From NCBI GenBank assembly GCA_035578155.1, contig JAPWDM010000008.1, positions 32,448,280 through 32,512,279 of the forward strand: a stretch of 64,000 nucleotides of DNA, read 5' to 3'. Of the stretch, positions 12,251-24,060 are shown one piece after another. The notes under the pieces are model-generated. The model was given only the letters and a program-made list of their open reading frames with translations. It was not told where the DNA came from and ran no database searches. This DNA is from Brachynemurus nebulosus (lineage: Eukaryota > Arthropoda > Insecta > Neuroptera > Myrmeleontidae). Each line of letters starts with the position of its first letter. Positions within the stretch are counted from its first letter, which is position 1. The position numbers and the translations under genes were made by a program.

Positions 12251-14707
12251 AATAAATTTAAAAGACTAGCATCCGTATTAACTGCTAATTTAATAATTTA
12301 ATATATATTTATTAATTCATTGAAAGTTATTTTCTTTCATTTTTTTTAGCATTTAACCTCACTATAGTTAAATATTTAACATTTACTATATTAAAAATAC
12401 TGTATACGTATTTAAAAACTGTGTTCTAAAACGCAATCATTTAAAAATAAAATAATACACATTTGCGTATTACCTACTTTGAAATTTTAAACATCGATTC
12501 TTATTTTTAAAAAAATTTCGCATCATAGCTCAAAAACGAAAATATCTATAAAGCTCCTGATTCTAACAACCGAGTGCCCCAGTGGTAGTACAAGTCTCAT
12601 CTGAACAATTTTTTTATTGAATCAATAATTTAGCCCTAACAAAAATGGTAAGTTTCAAAAAATTCACCCAGTAGGTATTACTTATTATTCTGTTAAACCA
12701 TCATTGCTAACCCTATGAAATGATCATAACTATGGGATCAAACTGTCCCTACCTCAGTTGGAATTTCAACTTACTTTCAATATTTGTTTTTCCTTTTTAC
12801 TCTGTAAACGAAACTTCTAAATAAATGCAGAGGTAAATATGTTTTACGAAACTACATGCCTAGTTGAATAGAGTTACTTTAAAACTAACAAAAACAAAAT
12901 AGGAAACTTATAAAACTATAAAATTGTTTCCGAACTTTTTAAAATTAGTTTTTTAAAATTTTAAAAAATGTTTATTTAAATGGTAAAAAACATTTTCAAA
13001 AAACATCTGACATTTTGTAGGAAAGTAGGTGGGTTGTGTAGGTACATAATAAGAAGTTAGTATGTTTATTACAAAAGTAAAAACAGAGGATATACTTTTA
13101 AAAAGTCATTTTGTCGATTTTTACGGAAAGTTTTAAATATTGTAGATAAATATTGTAAATTTATATATTTTTGTTGGCAAGTCAGGAAGTTTTGTTTATA
13201 TACATATATATTTGTTTTGTTATTTTTAAATGATATATGATTGTTGGAATATAATGTTTATATATTTTATATTTTTTATGTTTCTACTGTACAGTATACA
13301 CTGTGTTCCAAAAGTAACACTTCCAAAATTAAAACCGGGGTTGGTTATCAAAAATCTTTTAGATAAATAATTAATTTTTTTATTTCAGCGAAAAAACTCC
13401 AGAAGAAGATCACAAAAACGATCGAAACGGGTTCAGTGAGAAAAAGGAAGACGAAAGTAAAAACATTTTTTGTGGGAAAAGGATATAAATATATTCTTTT
13501 TAGTGTATTCATAGACTGATTTTCAGGGTAAATTTTACAAATTTTACAAATTTGTTTAAACAAAAAAATTCCAGTATTCCATTCAACCTTTTACCCCATC
13601 GTTATTGAAAAAATGATGAATTTTTATACAGGTCAAGTACTGTAATCCACAATATTTCTTTAAAGTATTTTTTTTAAAATTATTTTTATATCCTATTACA
13701 ACTTTCTCTTTTTTCACCGACTCTTTGACAGACAATTTTCATTTATTTTTTTTCTCCTAAATTATTGTACTTGTCAATTTTCATATAAAAGATTAATAAA
13801 TAGGATATGTACCTGCTGAAGGATAACGATGATGTACATATATAAAGGGTTTTTTATATGCTTTTCCTTTATTTACAACGTATGAGCGAGTAAAGGGAAA
13901 AGAGCACTAAAGAATGAATACACCATAAATGTCAACGATTTTTATTTATTTTCTTTTTTTTTTTCATATTGATTTTCACTTGTTCCATTGATTGATAATA
14001 TGTCATATTGTAAACAACGCCATTTGATAATATTAATTCTGAGTATATTACGGTAAAAACTTACTTTATACCTAAGTTAAAAATGACTTTTCAATAATTA
14101 TTTCAAGAAAAAAAAATTATTATTTTTTTACAACTTGGTGAATATTTTTGTAAAATATCAACAGTGCATAAAAAAAGTCTGTTAAAAAGTGTTAATACAA
14201 TTATTCATAGTTTAGTGGGTTTGGATATGTTACACTCAAAGAACGAAAATGCTCATTGCTCAATGCGCTATAGTCTATCATATACGTACAATGAGCGTTT
14301 ACGTTTTTTGAGCAAAACCTCTAATGGGTCCAGTTTTTTATTGAGTACAGATTCAAGTTTCTTAATTTTCATAAAAAAAAATTAAATTGCCCTCTTATTT
14401 TCATGCCTAGTACCCATATCAAAATCACTGAACAATGGACTGAGAGTTCCTGCAATTGGCAAATGTTTATTGAGCAAATGCTTAGGCGATCTCCCTTCCA
14501 GCCAGGCCTACTTTGTATCCATTTCGCACAGGCTGAAATGGTAAACTCTTCAGCTTGAAAAACCGTTGCTTGACAGATGATCGTAAAGGAGCAAATCAGA
14601 TAAATTGTTAACGTTTGTTATTGCCTCTATGTGTATGTATTGAACTATAAAACATAGCCATGATTCGAGGTTTTGTATATTCTTAAATTGTTTTACTAAT
14701 ATTTTAA
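12251..14707. other. anonymous AT-rich stretch
   Basis: No gene recognised. 13295-13330 reads CACTGTGTTCCAAAAGTAAC, which resembles a Tc1/mariner-type terminus, but no partner end was found. Frames at 13348-13563 and 14164-14385 are unrecognised. Confidence 0.4.
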
Positions 14708-14709
14708 TA

Positions 14710-15182
14710 CAGTAGAACCACCGCTAACTGGACAACAGTGTTAGGCAAAAGCCCGGCTAACAGAGGTGTCTGCTTAACAGGGACAGGGTAAATAATAGCA
14801 TTAAATACTAAAGTATTCATAACATTTTTTTTTAATTCAAATCAATTTTACGAACGAATGTAGGTAGGTACTTATACCAGAATATAACTTTACAAATGCA
14901 TCGTCACATTAGAATCATTGTTAACAAGTTAAAACATGAATAAGTATACTTAATCCATATATGTAGGTATACATACGCACTGTAAAACGTACTCGCGTCC
15001 GGTTAATGGAGGTAACTCTACCAAATTATATGTCTTCGTCAAAAAATATTGTATCCGCATCCGGTTAACAGAGGGTCCGCTTAAGAGAGTGATAAATGCA
15101 TCGGTTTTAGTATAGGTAGCATTCCACCGTCATAAAAAACTTGCCCGGTTAAGAGAGGTGTCCGTGATTACAAGTTCTACTG
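14710..15182. mobile_element. pogo/Tigger-like MITE
   Basis: Left end CAGTAGAACCACCGCTAAC, right end (reverse complement) CAGTAGAACTTGTAATCAC, flanked by TA on both sides (14708-14709, 15183-15184). CAGTAGAACC...TTA(A/T)C ends with a TA duplication are characteristic of pogo/Tigger elements. The interior holds several TCCGGTTAAcagagg-type repeats echoing the TIR (about 14997, 15060, 15075, 15145). No transposase. Confidence 0.75.
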
Positions 15183-15184
15183 TA

Positions 15185-15611
15185 CTTATAACTGAAGGAT
15201 TTCGATTTCCACTATATGACCTTAAGAATATTCTTTAACTGTATTACTATAAATTTATGAAAAAAAAACATTTTTTATCCGATAAGGTAGATTCGCTACT
15301 CAGATAAATTAAACAATAGTGGTTCACAGCCAAAATTGTTGTGTATGCACTAATAAATTAATTCAGAACCGATATTGAACTGATTTAATCATGAAATTCT
15401 ATTAAACTTTCCCATCAAAAATACAACTAATAATTTGACGGATTCGCTTTGTAAAGTAGAAAGTTTTCTGCATACGTAAACAATTTACATGATGAAATAT
15501 ATTATTTTATTGACTTAAAACAAAAGTTTCCACTGGGTGTATTATCATCATACAAACAAAATTAGCAGAATTGTATATCAACCACCTCGAATTTAATTCA
15601 CATATAATATA
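15185..15611. other. anonymous AT-rich stretch
   Basis: No gene or repeat recognised between two TA-flanked elements. Confidence 0.4.
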
Positions 15612-16521
15612 TAGGGTAAGTGCGGGAGAGATGCCCCAGTAGCTAGAGTTCGTCCGTTGATTGATAGATAGCGCTATTAATGGATTATACATATGTTTAA
15701 AATAAGTTACTTATTTAAGCTGTATATGGTAACATTTATGATTAGTCCATCAGTTTAGTAATTTTCCAACTTTCTATTATTGAAAAGTAAATTTTTTAAC
15801 ACAATATTTTATCAAGTATTTAATTCATTAGAATTTAAGAATGTATATTTCATTGTTTTAATGAAAATGAGTTTTGTTATTAATTTAGGTATATTTTAAA
15901 AGTACTGTATCAAATTTTAAGTTAGAATTCCCCACTATGCTTGCTATAGCAACATGCGGCATCTATCTCAACAAAAAGGAAAGATGCCGCAGCATATTAC
16001 ATGTTAAAAACATAGACTTATACCTTAATTATCCAATTTTTTTTGGACTGTAAATTATGCTACGTAAATATAAAAGATTTATTAATGGATCAGGAAGAGC
16101 TCTCATATTAGTGAAGATAACGAAAACAAAGATGGTTGCCTGTGTATTGAATGTTTTGAAAAGTACTCAAAAACAAAAAAAAAGTTGACTAGTTAAGATG
16201 TATAAAGTACCAAAAAATGGTTACGTATGGCATGCATCATGTATGGAAATGTGTGTAAAATACAAAATTTTTGATATGAACTAGGCGGCGTCTCACCTTT
16301 CTTGATGCGGCATCTCTCCCATAGGTGTGGGAGAGACGCCGCTTTGCAGGCACAAAAATGTGAATTATGGATCTTTTATGACTCAAAATTTAAAATTATT
16401 TATAAATAATTTGAACAATGTTTACATTTACTGTATACCAAATTTCAAATCAATTAAATGCATACTTTAAGAATTATGAAGTGTTTTCAAAATGTGCGGC
16501 ATCTCTCCCGCATTCACCCTA
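15612..16521. mobile_element. TA-flanked element G1 with GGGAGAGATGCCGC phrases
   Basis: TA at 15612-15613 and 16520-16521. The left end GGGTAAGTGCGGGAGAGATG mirrors the right end (reverse complement GGGTGAATGCGGGAGAGATG). The TIR phrase GGGAGAGAYGCCGC recurs inside in both orientations, near 15956(-), 15979(+), 16285(-), 16307(-), 16329(+) and at the right end 16496(-). 906 bp, no transposase. The repeated phrases may be transposase binding sites (inference). Confidence 0.7.
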
Positions 16522-17379
16522 GCAATCTAATGGATAAGATAGCGAACATGATTTTCTATGTTTGGCGTAATTGCAAATGATCTGTATGTAACAAAAAGAG
16601 ACAATCATTCACTCTATTCATCTCTCTATCTATTTTAATAAAGTTTTCCAATGTTTACTTGATCATATAATCATAGATGGAATACTGACATACAATCCCG
16701 GCATGCTATCCGGGATATTATATTATGTATAGCCAAGTATACGTGGAACGGATAAATTTTGGGACTGGATATGATTATTTATCGTGCATGATGTTATAAA
16801 TTGTAATTATAATGATATTTATACGGGGCACGGGACAGTGAGGGGAGACAACACGGCCTGATATTATATAGTCAACAAGGATAACTTTGCATCTAAACGA
16901 CGTTCACGCAATCACTAGAAAATATTTACCTAGAAAAATTTTCAAAAAAAAAAATGAAATTCAGTTAACACTTGAACAGTCATAATCTATAATGACAAAG
17001 CGCCCAACTGATACACTACGACGTGGTGTGTGAGTTAATAAGGTTCACACGATGTTTTCTGACGTCAATGACAGTCAAAATTTTAATATAAAAATATAGT
17101 GAATCTCAGCGTTATTTATAATTGATATTTGAAGCCATTATAAATCTAAAAATTTTTTTTTGTAGGTTAACTTTTCCTAACAAATAAAAAAATGGTAAAA
17201 TATGAAAATATGACAATGTTAAAGGCATATGCACATATATAAGTTATATCTGTTGAATCTCGTAGGGTGAATGTCACAAAAAAATTTTCATTTTAATGGT
17301 GCACTACTTGAATTTTTAGTGGAATGTTCGAATCAGTGACTCCTAAACTTCCCGAGTAAAAATTAATTAGCCCTAACTC
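16522..17379. other. anonymous AT-rich stretch
   Basis: No gene. A perfect hairpin ATCCCGG (8-nt loop) CCGGGAT lies at 16695-16716. Confidence 0.45.
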
Positions 17380-17910
17380 GGTCCGGCCCGGATCCGGCTA
17401 ATCAAGGGCATGCTCTATTATGTTTATCGAATAAGGCCCTGACCAGGGCCAGATCAGAAAAATCCTATTAAGGATTGCCCTACTTGTCTGATTTGGTCCT
17501 GACATCGTTTGCCTTATTAGGGCCCTATTATGTCGTGATTTTATCTCCTTAATAGGGCCTTATTATGGTTTTCCCGATCCGGCCCTGATTTAATTTCCTT
17601 ATCAAGACCTTAGTTAAACTTCCCTAATCCGGACCTGATTTTATCTCCTTATAAGGGTCTCATTATGGTTTTCACGATCCTGCCTTGATTTAATTTCCAT
17701 ATTGAGGTCTTAATTAAGCTTCCCTGATCCGGCTCTGATTTTATCTCCTTATTAGGGTCTTATTATGGTTTTTACGATCCGGCCCTGATTTCATTTCCTT
17801 ATTAGGGCCTTAATTAAACTTCCCTGATTCGGCCTGATTTTATATCCTTATTACGGCCTTATTATGGTAGGTCTGTTCCGGTCCTGATTCTGTTTATCCC
17901 TGATCTTAAT
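17380..17910. repeat. 50-bp satellite with 100-bp dimeric order
   Basis: Monomers start at 17531, 17581, 17631, 17681, 17731, 17781 and 17831, exactly 50 bp apart. Two alternating types are visible. Type A has GATTTAATTTCC then TTAATTAAACTTCCCTGA (17581, 17681, 17781). Type B has GATTTTATCTCC then TTATTATGGTTTTCACGA (17531, 17631, 17731, 17831). 17380-17530 contains degenerate units with GGCCCTGACCAGGGCC. No coding capacity. Confidence 0.9.
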
Positions 17911-18510
17911 TAATTTTGGTTTTAAAAATGAAAAAATCTTTTGTATAAAATAAATAATATCATCCTGCCGTATCCAAGTTAATATACAATTTATTATAAT
18001 TTTTAAACTTAAAAGTATTATAAGTACTAGCCACCCTATACTTTTATATACTTTTATAAGTGTTTTGATCTGCGCAGTATACAGAAGTAATGTTACTTCT
18101 GTCACAACAGATACATGGCGACACACAACAACCAGTCCAACTCAACTACTAGACCAATGTCGAACATATTTTAATTAATAATTTAAAGTAATTGCTGAAA
18201 CAAAATTGTTCAAATATTTGTTACAAAATTTGTTATAATAAAATGGTCTGGTGAATTTACAACAACAGCGAGCTGTGGTAACAAATTTTATATATGTCAG
18301 CACAATTTTACATTTATTTTCGGTAATATTATGGAATACGTAATGGATAGTCGTAATTATTTTACAACAATATGTTTTGACGATCCGTATATAATAATGT
18401 ATACTGAACTATTTATTATTTAGGTATTAAAGTTTACTAAATTTTGATCCAGGGGTGAAATGAATTTTATTTTGATTTTGATTAACAGGGCAAATTTTTT
18501 TACAAACAAT
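17911..18510. other. anonymous AT-rich stretch
   Basis: No gene recognised. The 91-codon minus-strand frame at 17851-18126 overlaps the satellite edge and has no identifiable domain. Confidence 0.4.
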
Positions 18511-19264
18511 TGAAGACATAAGTGAATAAAGGTGTTAGAAAAATTTGAAAAATTTTTCAAATATTCGATGTTAAGGTAGTTGGTCGATAAAACGATTTTT
18601 TCAAAGGATTTTAACGAAACTTCTCTAGATATTTATTTAATCCAATACCAATAATACGAGCCCTTACCGAAAAAAAATTGACCACCCCAATTTTGAGAAA
18701 AACGGTTTCAAAGTTTTGCAATTTTAACACGGGCTCTTATGGGTAAGCTCTATTTTTTTTGAATAAAATGAAAACGTGTCAAAGGAATTTGATAAAAATT
18801 TAATATGTTATTTAATACAAAGTTACAAACCATATTTAATAAGAAACAAAAATTATTCACCACACCGTTTTTGAAATATAATTTAAAAATATCATTTTAC
18901 AACATTTTTACAACGTTTTTTCAACAATTCTTTTAAATTGCTACAACATAAGCGCGCGGAAATTCAAAAAAACAAGTGGTATACAAATATAATAACTGAA
19001 GAATATTAATACACTATTTAATTTTTGATAAAACAAAATTTTTTTGCTGAGATATACTTTTGTACCTCACTATCTCAGAGTAACTACGTTAAAGTATAAT
19101 ATATTAAAATTTGGTTTCATTATATCCAATAATATTGTAGAAATTCAATAATAAACATGTGCTATTGCATGGGAAGTACAATGTAAATAAAAACTTTCAA
19201 ACGCTTCCGTTGTAAAATTATAAATAAAAATGTCACATAACATCTTTATCTACTCATATCTTCA
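18511..19264. mobile_element. TIR element E, long copy
   Basis: Left end TGAAGACATAAGTGAATAAA; right end reverse complement TGAAGATATGAGTAGATAAA. The right 120 bp recur, inverted, at 11912-12030. 754 bp without a transposase. The target duplication is not clear. The class is undetermined. Confidence 0.65.
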
Positions 19265-19690
19265 GTTGTTTCGGTGCACAAAGATAATTTACTTCGAAGT
19301 AGTAATATCAAGCCTACCATCTTCACCCGTATGAATTTTTCACCACGGAAGGGTCATCAGATATTTCTTTATTTGATACAAACTTTTCTTATTGACCTTA
19401 ATTTTGTGTAAAAACCAATATATGCGGCTATGTGGGTAATCTTCAATTAATATTTAATGTCAGATACAATATTATGAAGTTTTCTTGGTTTTTCCTAATT
19501 TAATGGTCGTTTTCTTGTTTAAATTAATCAACGCCCTGCGGTGTAATCTACTTTTTTAAACAAAACATCAAATACTAGGTATCTTCATAAACTGATCTTT
19601 TCAATTAATATCTAATGTCGAATACAATATTATGAAGTTTCTGGAGTTTTTATCATTAGTTAAGTCAACTCCCTATAATCAAATTATTTG
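19265..19690. other. anonymous AT-rich stretch
   Basis: No gene. A diverged direct repeat TTAATRTCTAATGTCRRATA (about 19450 and 19605) is followed each time by CAATATTATGAAGTTT, spaced about 155 bp. Confidence 0.4.
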
Positions 19691-20823
19691 TAGGGGAGAA
19701 GTGGAATGCAGGCCCGATGAGAGGGTAGGGTAGCCGGGGTTGCAGCCCCGGGGCCCGGGCTTGAGGAAGGGGCCCGTAGCTGTCGGTAGAGAGCCCGTAA
19801 AGAGTTAAGAATTTTTTTTTTGCTCACACTTACTTTTTTGCGAAAAAATTATTAAAAAATGCGGTTTATTCCCGGGGCCCGTCATTTCTCTCCACGGCCC
19901 TGGTGGTATGAAATGGACACATATTGAAAGGGACAATTCAAATTACACGCTAAATTGGTGTGGCAGCACCAATGCAGACATGTTTGTTCCTGATTTCAAG
20001 CTACTGCCATTTCAAACATGGTAATGCTGTGCTTGTAAATTTTTTTGTGTTCCAAAATAATTTTTTTTAATTTTTTCGGAACGTTTTCTGATATATTCTA
20101 AGTATTTTTTTGGAATGTTTGTAGTTTTATATACAGTTTTTATTCTTTCAACTAGAGGGAAACAACAGATCGGATATTTTTTAAATAAAATTATAGATTT
20201 AGAAGTTAAATTTTTAATTTGGGTGTGATATTTATGAAAGGGACAGAGCAAACAGTTATGAAAGGGGCTACCTTCAAGACTCGTGATTGCGAATTAGTTT
20301 TGTTTGAATATCCACATGTCACAATTTTTTCTCTATTATCATGTTTCCTTAGTGTCAATAATTAATTCTTTTAAATTTTCTTCTTGTTTAAAATTTTCGA
20401 ATAAAAATAATCAAATGAAAAACAATGATCGATTATTGAAATTATTTGGTTATTCCCATAATTATTGAATTAATTTATTAATATGTAAGTTCAGTAAGAT
20501 GATCTGCGCAATAGTATGAACCGTATGTCTTATATACATAAAGGTGGAAATTTGAACAACATGAATGATATTTAATATTGTCCCTTTCATAAATTATCAT
20601 GTCCCTTTCAATACAGTCTATTGATGAAAGGGACAAAATGCACTTTTTTATAAAATTGAGAAAAATTACAACTAATAACAAAGAAATCTTTATTATTGGA
20701 TTTTACTTCAAGAGTAAGATAACTGAAGTTTTTAATTGCATTCATAACTATTTAATTGGCTATCTCGTTTATTTACTAGAACGCTTAAAACAAAAACGTC
20801 TCTTTCATGCCACTTCTTCCCTA
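19691..20823. mobile_element. TA-flanked element G3 with TGAAAGGGACA phrases
   Basis: TA at 19691-19692 and 20822-20823. With the nested insertion at 19709-19902 set aside, the left end reads TAGGGGAGAAGTGG then TATGAAATGGAC. This mirrors the right end (reverse complement TAGGGAAGAAGTGG then CATGAAAGAGAC). TGAAAGGGACA or its complement recurs near 19925, 20234, 20259 (variant), 20580, 20600 and 20625. Open frames at 20012-20251 and 20599-20907 lie inside and show no transposase motifs. Confidence 0.65.
19709..19902. mobile_element. hAT-like MITE A, 194 bp, nested in G3
   Basis: Ends CAGGCCCGATGAGAG and (reverse complement) CAGGGCCGTGGAGAG agree at 12 of 15 positions. The flanks GTGGAATG (19701-19708) and GTGGTATG (19903-19910) agree at 7 of 8, an 8-bp target duplication as hAT transposases make. 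GC-rich ends surround an A/T-rich core. Related copies: 42684-42873 (inverted), 25634-27035 (interrupted) and 49950-50133 (diverged). It split the left TIR of G3. Confidence 0.8.
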
Positions 20824-21294
20824 TCTAGATTGTGTTCCGGAAAGGATATCTTCCATAGTGTTTTATCTGATTATGGGTTAAATACTCGAAAGCTACTGAT
20901 TGTTTGAGCAGCGAAGAACCCTAATAGCAGGACGAAGGGTAGAGGCGAAAAATTTATGCTAGAAATGGACATTTAAAAACTTAAATCTGTTATAAGTACT
21001 CTCAATTAATATATATTTTATCAACAGAATTTATTTTTTTTTTTAATAACGGAAACACTAAAAACGTAGGACCTACTTATTAAAATCATTTGAATTTTTG
21101 AAAAAAAGTATGAAAATTTTAAAATTCAAGAAAAAATAATTATGTTAAAGTCAAGAAAAGACAGAGCACGATATAGGCAATAACAGCGTCAGGGCTCTTC
21201 TTAGCTCAGACAATCAGTAGCTTTCGAGTATTTAATTCATCATCAGATAAAACACTATAGAAAATTTCCTTTTCGGAACACAATCTATTTCTTC
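20824..21294. mobile_element. foldback repeat with about 110-bp arms
   Basis: The left arm 20824-20935 (TAGATTGTGTTCCGGAAAGG, ... ACTCGAAAGCTACTGATTGT) is the reverse complement of 21185-21294 with roughly 85-90% identity. It directly abuts the right TA of element G3. The spacer (20936-21184) is AT-rich. No coding region. Confidence 0.7.
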
Positions 21295-22140
21295 GCTATG
21301 TTATTCGTTCTAATACTGTTTTTGGAAACAATTTTTGTCGCAATGGCATAATAAATAAGGTTCCATTACTTCCATTACAAAACCCCCCAACATTTTTTTA
21401 TCTTTAATTACTTTAATTATTGTCGTCTTCTACGTTTCACAAAAATGAAAAAAAATATATATTCTGTTTGAATGTAATGAAGAAGGGGTAGGTATGTTAA
21501 AAAATGTTGACTTGAGTAAATTTTTATTTACAAGAAAAATTACTCTATACAAAAGAGCATAATTATTATATGCATTTACTTTTAAAACAGATAAATTTGT
21601 ATGTAGGTACATTTTTCTTTATAAGGGTGTTATAATAGGCGAGGGTGTACTCATATAAATAATACAGTTCAACTTGTTCAAACATTTCGTTATATAAATT
21701 TGTGTTGAAAATGCATATGCAATGCTACAGTTAACTTTTCTTAAATCACGTGGGACACAACGAGCTCGTTTTTGGTGATTTACATCCAACGATAACCCAA
21801 TATCAACCCACATTTGTCATTCATTGAATCTTATGGATCAATTCATTCAATTCAAGTCAATTAGATGACATAAAATTTTCGGAGAATCTTAGTTCTTTTA
21901 CAAATTGAAGTTCAAAGTTGTCCAAAAACATAACAGTTTCTTACTAACAATATAAAATCGTGTGCTTTGTCTCTTTTCACCTTAAAGATGTATAATATGA
22001 TCGAGTCGACTTTCTGTTTTCACACCATTTTCAGGTAAAATATAATTAGTAATACATAATTCATTTGGATAACAACCATTTTGTAGCATGAAACGCCAAT
22101 GAATCATCCTTATGTATTAGCAGGGGATAATAAGTACTAG
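21295..22140. other. anonymous AT-rich stretch
   Basis: No gene or repeat recognised. The minus-strand frames at 21430-21612 and 21619-21813 are featureless. Confidence 0.4.
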
Positions 22141-22380
22141 CATTGCCGGATTTACACAAGGGACACGTGGGGCACTGGCCCCGGGCGGCAAAATTTGGAA
22201 CACACTTGATAATTTTTCTTTTTTTTTTTGGTCAACACTTATTTTTTCCTAGGAAAAGGAAAAAATTGGGGAAGTTAATAAGAATTTTTTTTTTAAATTT
22301 TTGTCTCGGGCGGCATTTGTCACAAACCCAAGTCAGTAAAATATCAACTTGTTTTTTGTAAAGGGTACCTACACCTTGAG
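22141..22380 (+). mobile_element. hAT-like GC-rich MITE fragment
   Basis: Begins GCCGGATTTACACAAGGGAC, then GGGGCACTGGCCCCGGGCGG. A second CGGGCGGCA block follows near 22308. The block order resembles the minus-strand fragment at 180-285. The 72-codon frame across it is a translated repeat. Ends and target duplication are not resolved. Confidence 0.45.
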
Positions 22381-23151
22381 CGGTGCATCTTTTCACAGTG
22401 AAATGGACATTAAAAATGGAAAAACTAGAACTTTTACATGTGTGGTTTCTTATTATATTTAAGGTATTTCACTGCATCAAGTGCATATATCCATACATAT
22501 ACATACATGCATACATGAAATGCATCCGTCAATTTTAATTAGAATTTGCATTTTCCCACTCTAATAGCAGTGGTACCAACCAGCCAAGTAACACCAGTAC
22601 CAGTATCAGTATCTACACCCGTACTGTACAGTACTGGCACATGCGAATGTAGGTAGGTATACATGTGAATAAAATAAAAGTCACTAATTTCTAAATTGCA
22701 GTTCAGCAGACTGTTAACCAGAATAATAATTTCGAATTGAGAATGTGAGTTGTAAAACTAAACGAACGACACACTTCCCCCCGCCATTACAAAACACGTG
22801 CCAACGTATACCTACGTACAATGACTGTGAATGAAAGTGAGATAGATATAGAGTCATACATATTCATATATCACTTTGGTTGAAGGTAGACAGACAGTGA
22901 GATATTTATCCATCTTTGTTTTGCATCAGTAGTAACATTTTAATACTGTGAACTTCAAGATGTCTGGACTATCCAGAGACGATTTCTTGGAAATATTTTT
23001 TTATTACTTGATAATTAAGGAAAACAGAGTAATTAACAGATATGAATGATATAGGAGAAAGATGTACAAAATCAGGTACCTATAGATGGAACGCTAGTAA
23101 ACTAATTATCTCTTTTACTCCGAAACCCTAAGTTTAAGTGTGTCTAATATG
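22381..23151. other. anonymous stretch with a 14-bp palindrome
   Basis: GTACTGTACAGTAC is a perfect palindrome near 22620-22633, just after imperfect ACCAGT/ATCAGT hexamers (22588-22610). A 29-codon frame starting ATGTCTGG at 22960 is too short to call. Confidence 0.4.
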
Positions 23152-23607
23152 TAGGGGGGGCAAAACGGGGTAGGGGGAGCAAAATGGGGTACCCCAAAAA
23201 TTTGGTAAAAATTTTTATATTTTCAAATTTGATAATATTGAAAACCAAATAGTTTTTCACTTGATAAAAACATTTTATTCGATAATGAAGAATAATTCAG
23301 AATTATTAAAAAAAATAATTATTTTTCGCCTCTGCATCCACTACTAATATAAATGGTGATTCGTTTTACGTAAATTACTCCTAAAAAATATTATTTTTTA
23401 GTAGCTTCGTTTTCTTATGAATATTTTTATAATCTTACATTATAAGGAGTACCCCATTTTACCCGCAAAAAAATCTTTTTCTTACGGCAGCTCGAAATTT
23501 GATTATTTTACTTTAATTACGACTGAAAATAATAAGATTCAGCATATTTCAGTCCTTAAAATTATAACGGTTTCTTAAGTACCCCGTTTTGCGCCTCCCC
23601 TTCCCCC
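23152..23607. mobile_element. TA-type element G2 with CAAAAYGGGGTA phrases
   Basis: The left end TAGGGGGGGCAAAACGGGGT mirrors the right end (reverse complement GGGGAGGCGCAAAACGGGGT). The phrase GCAAAAYGGGGTAC recurs near 23160, 23178, 23449(-) and 23579(-). The left TA is present; the matching right TA appears mutated (TTG). About 455 bp, no coding region. Confidence 0.6.
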
Positions 23608-23884
23608 TTGACCATTTTTCTTCTAAAGTGATTTCTAAAAATGGAGGTTCTGTTTTCGACCACTACGTGTGTACGCGATTTTTTCCAAAATTACTATACA
23701 GACGGATTGGAGAAAATAGTTCTGAAGGTCTGATAATACAAAGGTTCTGGGATTACCGCTATTTTTAAATCTTTGCGAAAAAACGAAGAAATTTTGTTTC
23801 TTTTTATATTCTTCGGACTTTGTGTATAAATATTGATGAAGCTTAGGTGAAAAGGACAACAAAGAACCCCAATTATTTTAAGAG

Positions 23885-24060
23885 ACTCACGTAACTTTTT
23901 TTTATTTTTTCTTCAAAGACTCTTAATTCTCTTAACAGAACTGAAAAATTTTTGAAATTTTCTAGCAAAGTAGGAGTCATAGCGTAACATACTTCCAATC
24001 CGCAATCGACTTTTTCAAAATGGAGTCACGGTGGGTGGAGGTGACTTGAAATATGAACTT
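23885..24060. repeat. dispersed repeat, copy 1 of 2
   Basis: Shares TTGAAATTT-(C/T)-GCAA-AG, then AGTC-TAGC-TA-C-TCCAATC-GCAAT-GA and TTTTTCAAAATGGAGTCA with 28800-28945 in the same orientation. Both copies also have AGAGAC(T/C)C upstream of the shared block. The class is unknown; no ends visible. Confidence 0.55.

Noticed and set aside
22960..23049. Short frame MSGLSRDDFLEIFFYYLIIK... with an acceptable start context
   Set aside because: Only 29 codons, no splice donor or homology that I can support.
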